NCBI GenBank assembly: GCA_019096065.1
Contig: JAGUCH010000005.1
Coordinates: 6,634,001 to 6,698,000 of the forward strand
Source of the DNA: Paracyclopina nana
Lineage: Eukaryota > Arthropoda > Copepoda > Cyclopoida > Cyclopettidae
Direction of reading: 5' to 3'
Length of the DNA stretch: 64,000 bases
The notes beneath the pieces are model-generated. The model did not search any database and was not told where the DNA came from. It saw only the letters and a program-made list of their open reading frames with translations. Positions 57,901 to 64,000 of this stretch are shown piece after piece (position 1 is the stretch's first letter; the number at the start of each line of letters is the position of its first letter). A program made the position numbers and the translations under genes.

Positions 57901-60900
57901 GCGATAGGACTTTATTATCCTTCAAAGCTATTAAAGCACGTTTCACGAAAGTCATTCCACCTGTTCACATGACCTATGAGTTCTATGATACCAAGACGAA
58001 GACCACTCACCAGTATCAGGGCACAAAATTCCCAAGAAAGAAATTTCCAAGGCCAAGATACCGATTGCTATGTGAATGGTCCACTGTGGAGATGAATGAA
58101 TTGTACAAATTCTTTCGTAGCGTGCATAAGGATGATTTCGTCAGTGAATTTGGAGGAAAGAAGTTCGTTGACCTTTTCGTGGATGGCGTTCCCCTAGCTA
58201 AATCATCCGACTGCCAGATGAACGTGTTGTGTGCCCGATTTCTTCCTTGCCGCAAAGTATGGCCGGTTTCAATTCATGTCTATAGAAAAGGCCAATCAAC
58301 TGATATTGTCGAATTGTGTGCCAGGATTTTGCAAGAGTGTGCTGATAATGACTTTGTAGTGCGCAAATTCATAGGTGATAGCCCAATGCGGGCAAAAATG
58401 AAGTGCCTCAAGCAGCACAACGGCTATTGTAGCTGCGAATGGTGCTATTGCATCGGCAAATATCTCAAACTTGAAAAGAAAATGAGTTTTGATGCTGACA
58501 CCATGAAGTATAAACGCCGTACGCATGAAGAATGGCTGCGAATTGCTTCCAAAATTGATTCCTCGCCTAATGAAATTGCCGACCAAGACAGATTTGGCAT
58601 CAAAGGGTTTTCGCCGCTTCTACAGCTCAACTCCTTTGATATTATCCGCGACTTCGTACCCGATCCCATGCACAACATTTCCCTTGGGGTCGGACGTGCT
58701 CTCATGGGATTAATTTTGGAAATTAATAGTGCTAAAGATATTGTCACAATGGCTGGCAATGAACTAGCAAAGGCATTTGACAACTTGTGGATCAATCAAA
58801 CCATTCCTCAGGAGTTCCCAAGAGCTCCAAGATCAATTAGAAACAACTTTAAGCACCTAAAGGCCAGTGAATTTATTTCCATCATCTGCTGTGGCTTTAC
58901 GCATATGTATACTGCAATGAAGCCTTACACATCAAAAGCCGTTATCAAGACTTGGTTATACTTTGCTTACATAGTGCACAGTGCCTTAATGCCCGATCCA
59001 ATCTTCTTGCAAGTTATGCCTGATTCCATTGCGTTCCGACTTCAAAAAGAGTTCTACAGGTTGTTTGAGCAGAACTTTTCCAAAGCTAATTGCAACTTTA
59101 ATATCCACACGTTCAGTCATCTGTTGGAGATAAGAAAGATTGGCCCATTGAGTGACTACAGCGCAATGCCATTTGAAAGCTACTTTAGCTACCTCAAAAA
59201 AATTATTAAGCCGTATACGCTCAGTTTTGCCAAAAGTTGCCTCATAAAGTCGTTTATTTGTAATATGAATGATCACTCATGTGGGTACAAGGTGGCCGTG
59301 AAAGTGAATGGACCAAAAAGAACCATTAATAATATAATATGCACAAGAGACGGACTTTTCTATTATATGTTTGATACGGATGGCGATTACTATGTGTGCA
59401 ACCAGATAATCACAAAGAAATTCTTCACACCAGAAGCGCCGCTGTTAGATTGGGATTATGTTTATGTCAAAGTCTTGGACACTATAGATGAAGAAAATGT
59501 CAAAGTGCATAAGAAGAAAATTCTATGCAAAGCTGTTTTGGCTGACAAAGTGTTGATTTCGGTGCCCAATGATGTTTACTTTACGTAAAATTGTGTTTGA
59601 ATTGCTTTTCCTGCTGCAAAATGAGGCAATAAACAATATTTCCGTGTGCAAAAAATGCCATGTTGCAAATGTGTTTCTTAAAAACTTCTCCGCTTAGAAA
59701 CTGCAACAAAAAAATGCAAGTACTAAATACTTTTCAAATTTCGGGAAACAAGTTTTATGAAACTTGATACAAATTTTATGTGACTCTGGCGATTATTCAT
59801 CAATTTCCATTATCAAGTTTCAAATTTGTTCGTATTAAATTTCAAACGAAATAAAAAAACAAGTTTTAAAAAACAAGTTTGAAAACAGTTTGGGAACAAG
59901 TTTGAAAAAACAAATTTTAAAAAATCTATTACAAAACATTTTTCAAACTCGTTTTTATCAAATTTGAACAAAAAACTCGATGAGAAGCCGATATGGTGAA
60001 ATTTGATATTCTATACAGATCTCAAAAAGGGTTCGCTGGGATGAACAATGCAGAAATGTCCACGTCATCAATTGTAGTTTTTATGCATTTGGATGTGATC
60101 CATTATATGGCATTTGTGGGCCCCAAAGTGCAGTGGAGCAACAAAAATAAATTGTTTTTGCTGACCAGGAACTGCAATGCGATGCACTTATATTTTCTAA
60201 ATTGCAAAGCTTGGTCACTGCTTGAGGCTTTGTGCTGAAACAATTTCACATACATGCGATGAGGATAATTTGTCGGAATTCTTGCCATTTTTTGGCAACA
60301 GATATCATCAACCTGGCCAGAGGCTAAACGCGATTTAACAGCTAGAAGTTTTTGCAACACATTAATCTGGTCGTTTTTTTCTAGGTGCACCTTGTGCAAG
60401 TAGTGACATAACTGAGAATTTGGTGGGCATCAGTGAAAAGGCTGGCCACAAAAATGTGACCAAGGCTCCCCATGATGACATCTTCATGGAGCTCTTCACC
60501 AATGCCACCCACAAGGCCATCCAGTTGACCAGTGAAAAGATCCAAATGTATGAGGACTTTTTGAGGGGCAAAAGGGGAGCTCTGGACTTGGCAGCCATCA
60601 TCAAATGTGCCACAAACTGTGATCCGCTCATCTTCCAAGGCTATGGCTGTTTCTGTGGATTCCTTGGCTCTGGTGAGCCAGTGGATGGCATTGACACGTA
60701 AGTAGAAGAGCAACGCTCTTCCAAGGTATCAGTCATCTCACATTCAATTGGCACCAAGAAACTTGGCAGAAATCTTCTTCAGTGGGAAGGATCAAGTCAC
60801 ATCCAGACCTGACATTTTACATAAGAGGCAGCCTCATAATATACAATTAGGTTATCTCTTGTGAAGTCTAAATTAAAGATCAAAGTTTAGACCAGCCTCC

Positions 60901-61512
60901 TGCAAATTAACTCATACATGGTTGTTCAAATCAATTTCTATATATTTGAAATGGCTGTTAAGTTAGGTGGCAAAATGTTAATTATGCTTCTAGTCTTTCT
61001 GGTTGAGATCGATGGTTTTTTAATTTGATTGTATTTATAGGTGCTGCAAGATGCATGATTGGTGCTACACCACTAGCTCATGCATGAACTTGGAATGGCA
61101 CTTGCCCTACTTGGTTCCATTCAAGTGGAAATGCAATGGAGGAGCTCCCTACTGCAGTGAGTAGTAGTACATTGAATCAATGGTGGCTTTCTATATTTCA
61201 GCATAATTTTTCCCCTTAGTTCCTGGCAAAACTAAAAAGACTGACCGGGATTCTTGCTCTCACCAGCTGTGTGAATGTGACAGGGAATTCTCCATGTGCT
61301 TGCAAAAGTATTTGCCTTGTCCCACTGCCAAGCCTGAGTGCAAGTCCAAGTCAAGGCCTCGCCATAACAGCCATCACCATGACCATAACCAAGCCTCTGA
61401 AAGGCTGGAAGATATTCATGGACCACCACACCATTTCAAGCCTCCGCCACTTTTTGAAATCCCTAACCCAATCATTCCAAGGAGAGGATTCAACATAAGA
61501 TTTCATGGCTGA
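48991..61512 (+). CDS. Secretory phospholipase A2, four exons
   Basis: Calcium-dependent secreted enzyme that cleaves the sn-2 ester of phospholipids. Exons are 48991-49057 (signal peptide, phase 1), 60385-60697, 61041-61156 and 61220-61512, giving 262 aa. The first exon was joined because its phase fits exactly and it supplies a signal peptide (residues 1-23, core FTAAIFALVILSG) that the next exon lacks. A propeptide-like stretch (24-97) precedes GYGCFCGFLGSGEPVDGID, the calcium loop, and CCKMHDWCY with catalytic His132 and Asp133. CECDREF supplies Asp186 of the active-site pair. In the calcium loop the usual CGxGG is CGFLG, so one glycine is leucine. The C terminus is an unusual His/Pro-rich tail (HHHDH, PPHHFKPPP). 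Intron 1 (11.3 kb) contains the whole transposon at 51244-60040. ATTAAA is at 61586. An otoconin-like non-enzymatic role is possible. Confidence 0.85.
49498..49615. repeat. Short deletion derivative of the foldback family
   Basis: The ends GGCTCATTCTCATC and GAATGAGAACGAGCC are inverted and only 118 bp apart. The core keeps AACCAATTTGGTTGAG. The flanks resemble a duplicated TTTCAT. Confidence 0.6.
50198..50345. ncRNA. Two adjacent miRNA-precursor-like hairpins
   Basis: Hairpin one (50198-50257) pairs AAATGCACTTTGA with TCAAAGTGCATTT across a short loop, with a further bulged TTTG/CAAA step. Hairpin two (50273-50345) pairs AATACAGCCTGATTCA with TGAATCAGGCTGCATT, and pairing continues with small mismatches to about 24 bases per arm. 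The size, mismatches and clustering in the PLA2 intron fit microRNA precursors, but I recognise no known mature sequence. Small MITE remnants could look the same. Confidence 0.3.
51864..56143 (-). CDS. Transposon companion protein, eight exons, unknown family
   Basis: Minus-strand exons are 56143-55864, 55807-54993, 54931-54674, 54614-54274, 54213-53943, 53871-53596, 52765-52175 and 51998-51864; all are GT/AG and phase-consistent, giving about 988 aa. It starts MGPKKKATD. The second exon has a basic, Ser/Lys-rich stretch with QPSTSG, a motif also present in the transposase. Middle exons encode helical segments (SEEQLDIKLRSFL through IANEIQKVMEVLA, likely coiled coil) and a block containing LLQLGGENFVGSFEGVRKVM. 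Exon seven is acidic and proline-rich. The C terminus is a short charged helix ending KEMEDKEKK. By position it is the element's second gene, perhaps analogous to the accessory DNA-binding proteins of plant CACTA elements, but that is inference. A 63-base stretch in exon two with splice-like ends can be read or removed in frame. TTTATT near 51644 is the likely AATAAA. Confidence 0.75.
52797..53560. repeat. 41-bp minisatellite in a transposon intron
   Basis: About seven units of 41 bp (52797-53078), each containing GCTAATTAAAAGTNGGACGACGC, are followed by a foldback insertion and then by further degenerate units (53469-53560). They lie in the 830-base intron between exons 6 and 7 of the companion gene. 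The units alternate between CAATTGCAAGTTGC and CAATATCTAACTGC starts, suggesting a higher-order pair. Confidence 0.8.
53079..53468. repeat. Foldback element inserted in the minisatellite
   Basis: The ends GGTGGATCCCACAACATTAG and its complement are near-perfect inverted arms around a short middle. TGAAA is duplicated at 53074-53078 and 53469-53473; removing the element restores a continuous minisatellite unit. The arms carry the CAACTGATTCGAACC core of the dispersed foldback family. Confidence 0.8.
56144..56599. promoter_or_regulatory. Divergent spacer between the two transposon genes
   Basis: 456 bases separate the start codons of the companion gene (-) and the transposase (+). The spacer presumably holds both promoters. 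It is AT-rich near the transposase and more GC-rich near the companion gene; no clear TATA box was identified. Confidence 0.5.
56600..59588 (+). CDS. CMC/EnSpm-type transposase, two exons
   Basis: DDE-type transposase that would cut and rejoin the element's ends in the nucleus. Exons are 56600-56760 (GTAAGT donor, phase 2) and 56825-59588, giving 974 aa. The first exon encodes a basic N terminus (MPKKKAKTKQ, then repeated R/K helices), probably DNA-binding or nuclear-targeting. Residues about 70-350 are acidic and low-complexity with two QPSTSG motifs. The catalytic region shows FVDGVPLAKSS with Asp507, FIGDSPMRAKMKCLKQHNG with Asp572, a CSCEWCYC cysteine cluster, FVPDPMHNISLGVGRALM with Asp667, and GPLSDYSAMPFESYFSYLKK with Glu838. 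This order is that of animal EnSpm-like transposases. Which acidic residues form the triad is inferred. No stops or frameshifts interrupt it. AATAAA is at 59628-59633. Confidence 0.88.
59628..59633 (+). terminator. Polyadenylation signal AATAAA, transposase
   Basis: AATAAA lies 40 bases after the transposase stop codon. Confidence 0.6.
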
Positions 61513-62101
61513 TTAAAAATGCTAGAATTGTGATTTCGTGAACTTTCATATTGTTAACTTATATTTATTCAACAACATAATGGGCATTAAAGTATTTATT
61601 ATTCATACTGTTACACACAGGTTAAAATGATTGTTGAAACTCATCAGGCTTAGAAACTATGAAGGTTTGTGCTACATAACATCTTTCTAGTTTTTTGAAA
61701 TGAAGCTAATTAATGTTGTTTGAATCCTTTTTTAGATTGGCCATAGTCTAGTTGCCTCTTCAAAAACACATTTCCATAAAAGAGCTCCCTGTCAAGCTTG
61801 ATTAGCCATGAATGCTTTGAAGAAAAAAAGCTCTTTAAATGGCTAAGCAAAGCATATCAAATAAGAAAGAATTAGACCAAGCTCCTATGCATTAATTCAT
61901 CAACTGTTACTGGTTCAAGCATTGTTTTATGGATTTCCACTGCACAAAAGTAGCTATGGAGGCAAAAATTGGAGCTATGAAGAAATGGTTGAAGAAATGG
62001 TAGGCAATGTAAGGGAACTGGTGCCATTTTTCTGGGCCCACGCTGAAATGAGTGCATTTCTCGAAATAACATTTTCATTATATTCATTGAGTACGCTATA
62101 C

Positions 62102-62990
62102 TTACTTGTTCAAGCTTGCAAAGAGTGTATTTGCAATTGTAAAGCCAAACAAAAGAAGAAAATTCTGTATCATATTCCCTAGGCTTTTAGGAGCATCCCT
62201 GCGATAGGCATTGGCTTGGGGCAGGGGCTGAACCTGGTTTAGCTTAATTTTAGTGAGTGTGATCAATATTGTCAATACAATATGTGATAGAAAAGGGATG
62301 CCAGTGATGAGAGCTTCAATTTTTAGTTTAGGCTGCATCAACTCCCAAGATTTGTAGTAAATCCCGTAGCAATAGGCCTAAGTCAAAGCAATTAGCCATT
62401 TCCTGAGTTGCGTAAGCTGCTTCTATGTGTATACCTGGTTGAAAACTGGTCTTCCTGGCAAGTAAAGTTTGACCAATGCTGAGAACACTCCATACATCCA
62501 AGCTACCAAAGCCAAATAGAAAGCTATGAAGGAATCATTGATGGAGGGAATGTTTTTCCACACGCAGATGAACATGAATTTGGCGCATGAAATGAACAAG
62601 AAGAGGAACATGACAGAGTTACTCAGTGCAATTTTCATAATGTAATTTCCATTGCAAATCACCATAGGTAGCGGACCAAAGAGAAAACGAGCCAAATCAG
62701 TGGTGCTAACAATCATTATATACAAGAATCCCTAAATCAAGACATTTGCCCCCTTGACTTAGAAAGCAATAGATGATTTTAAAACTTACAGTAACATTGA
62801 TGCATGACGTTAGCTGATTGATGAGAGGTCTATAGTGGCCCATGCTACCCTCAAGCTCAAACTTGGCTGAGGCAAGTAAAAAGAAAGCACACAGCACGCT
62901 TATTAGCCATGGAAAAGTTACAAGGGACTTCAACCAAATCGGAGTTGCAGCATCAATGTACAAGTTTTCTTCAAAAGTGCTGTTCCTCAT
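62102..62990 (-). CDS. Multi-pass membrane protein of unknown family, three exons
   Basis: Minus-strand exons are 62990-62790, 62731-62435 and 62377-62102, all in phase, giving 257 aa. The start is ATG 62990 rather than the upstream 63056, because a TATATAAG box lies at 63043-63036, downstream of the latter. An NST sequon lies at residues 3-5. Six hydrophobic segments are visible (VTFPWLISVLCAFFLLASA, FLYIMIVSTTDLARFLF, NSVMFLFLFISCAKFMFICV, FIAFYLALVAWMYGVFSAL, ALITGIPFLSHIVLTILITL, IQNFLLLFGFTIANTLFASL). There is no DRY, CWxP or NPxxY motif, so a rhodopsin-class receptor is unlikely, though an atypical chemoreceptor-like or truncated seven-pass protein is possible. I do not recognise it. 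Confidence 0.7.
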
Positions 62991-63035
62991 GGTACCCAAC
63001 TTTCTCTTGTGATTGTTTGTAGGAAAATTCCGACT

Positions 63036-63043
63036 CTTATATA
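63036..63043 (-). promoter_or_regulatory. TATA box of the multi-pass membrane protein
   Basis: TATATAAG on the minus strand ends 46 bases before ATG 62990 (53 bases start to start). It lies inside the longer reading frame that begins at 63056, and so argues for the shorter protein. Confidence 0.6.
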
Positions 63044-63271
63044 CGAGAATGCTCATGCTTGAGTTCAGTTTGAGAGCGATGATTAGATAATGGTGCTAAG
63101 AGAGAGTTGTTTAGCGCCCTTCCATGCCCAGTTAAAAAGCAAAGCAATTAGAGCTTTCGTACACAACTGCAGATCTGATTATGAAAACAATTCATTTCTT
63201 AATTATTGTACAACATATGTACAGAATTTTTTTTTTTCAACAATCAGACATAAAATTAATGTTTGCACAGT

Positions 63272-64000
63272 TTAGCCAAAAAATTCCTCCACAAGTCTTC
63301 CAGATCTCTTGAGTTGCCTTACAACTTGCAAAGCCTCAGTCTCACCCAGTTTTGCCATCAGAATAGTTGTCAGAGCCTTCTTCACTTCCAGAGCCATGGT
63401 TGCCTGAAAAACAGATTTCAATTAAATGCAGCATTAGCAGCTCAGGATGTAGTGTCGTTATACCATTCCACAGATGAATAAATGCGCGTTTCTGTGCATG
63501 ATTGCATCAAAGACAACATCCTGGTCCTTGATGAGCAAATCTTGCACATATTGGCGCTCATTGTTCATCCTAGAAAAGGCCACTTTTCTGGTGATAAATG
63601 GCTCAGTTTCTTCATGAAACAGATTGTCATCCTGATCCCTGCAACCAAAATACAGCAATGCGTTAGGCTGCCTCCTCTGCTGCCAAAAAGCCCTGAACGG
63701 AGCAATTCCAGATCCAGCACAAATCATGATGATTGGAATCTCTTCACTTGGCAACTTGAACTGATCATTGGCATGGTGGTAGGTCAAAAAGGTAGTTTTT
63801 GCCTCCATCCTGTTGAGGAAATCAGAGCAGACACCGAACCTTTGCTTGAATCCAGACTCAAAGCTTGAATGCTCGAGCAGTAGATTGACCACTGGGATAA
63901 TCTGATCTCCAATCAGGTCATACTTGGGCTCATAAGAGGCCACACTGTATGATCTGGGCAGTAACTTCTTCATTGAGGCCACAAAGGAAGCAGCTGGGAT
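63272..64000 (-). CDS. NOS/P450-reductase-like flavoprotein, C-terminal part (partial)
   Basis: The FAD/NADPH half of a diflavin reductase, cut by the window edge. Exons are 64000 (open) to 63464 and 63403-63272, in phase. PRSYSVAS is the FAD-binding RxYSxxS motif, RFGVCSDFL the FAD-pyrophosphate motif, AGSGIAPFRAFWQQR the NADPH loop, YFGCRDQDDNLFHEE and AFSR the NADPH-phosphate contacts, and HLFICGM the final nicotinamide region. FRAFWQQR and the GVCS spacing favour the nitric oxide synthase/methionine synthase reductase side of the family over microsomal P450 reductase. The protein ends VEEFFG where NOS has a similar EDIFG ending. The usual CGD is CGM here. Whether it carries an oxygenase domain upstream cannot be seen. 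Confidence is high for the fold and low for the enzyme name. Confidence 0.8.

Larger units (their letters stand above)
51244..60040. mobile_element. Complete CMC/EnSpm-type DNA transposon, 8.8 kb
   Basis: The termini are perfect inverted repeats: CCCAGCGAACCCTTTT at 51244-51259 and AAAAGGGTTCGCTGGG at 60025-60040. An AT dinucleotide flanks each end, fitting a 2-base target duplication, although CAT and ATG also pair and could extend the repeat. AT-rich subterminal zones hold repeated GATGAAAA- and ACAAGTTT-like motifs. Inside are a transposase gene on + and a spliced companion gene on -, read divergently from a 456-base spacer. Both frames are intact, so the copy looks young or still autonomous. 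It sits in intron 1 of the PLA2 gene. The family call rests on the transposase; the ends do not begin with CACT as in classical CACTA elements. Confidence 0.85.

Noticed and set aside
62991-63056. Upstream ATG giving a longer N terminus for the membrane protein
   Set aside because: The TATATAAG box lies downstream of this ATG, so the transcript probably starts after it; ATG 62990 is preferred.
1-64000. CRISPR arrays, operons, insertion sequences or ribosome binding sites
   Set aside because: Spliced genes, TATA boxes and polyadenylation signals show a eukaryotic genome; no regularly spaced repeats or bacterial-type genes were seen.

Overview
The window is nuclear DNA of an animal, most likely an arthropod. 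It holds small spliced genes with canonical GT/AG introns and AATAAA or ATTAAA signals, and several genes carry a TATA box just upstream of the start codon. Gene content points the same way: an allatostatin-A/galanin-type receptor, a PDGF/VEGF-related factor (PVF) with a cystine-knot core, a ZIP zinc transporter, a secretory phospholipase A2, an EFCAB7-like ciliary protein and a diflavin reductase. No base composition, codon or gene-order signal lets me name a lineage below Arthropoda. There is no rRNA, tRNA or CRISPR, and nothing prokaryotic.

Layout. 1-4280: no gene seen. 4334-11365 (+): two-exon PVF gene with a cystine-knot core, a CXCXC cysteine-rich tail, a transmembrane segment and a cytoplasmic tail. 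Its stop is UAG-CAA-UUA and is followed in frame by 17 coding-like codons, so it is a strong candidate for stop-codon readthrough. 16671-16962 (+): weak candidate for a tiny two-exon gene. 20700-21774 (+): small secreted protein of unknown family. 22490-25793 (+): five-exon ZIP transporter. 28369-41708 (+): five-exon allatostatin-A-type receptor with large, repeat-filled introns. 44325-46330 (-): EFCAB7-like gene. 48991-61512 (+): four-exon secretory PLA2 gene. Its first intron is 11.3 kb because it contains a complete 8.8-kb CMC/EnSpm-type DNA transposon (51244-60040). 62102-62990 (-): multi-pass membrane protein of unknown family. 63272-64000 (-): 3' end of a NOS/P450-reductase-like flavoprotein that runs off the window.

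The transposon has 16-bp perfect terminal inverted repeats and two divergently transcribed, spliced genes. One is a 974-aa DDE-type transposase on +. The other is an eight-exon companion protein of about 988 aa on -, which I cannot assign to a family. A 41-bp minisatellite in a companion-gene intron is interrupted by a foldback element with a 5-bp target duplication.

The introns and intergenic DNA are full of small inverted-repeat elements. They include TAA-flanked PIF/Harbinger-like MITEs, a long near-perfect hairpin, a recurrent foldback family with GTTCTCAT ends, short palindromic MITEs beside ZIP exon 2, and a 351-bp repeat present in two almost identical copies. One of those copies is nested inside a foldback element with a visible target duplication.

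The genes look like independent single genes rather than a functional cluster. The most notable points are the PVF leaky-stop candidate, the transposon with its unknown companion gene nested in the PLA2 intron, and the density of hairpin elements.
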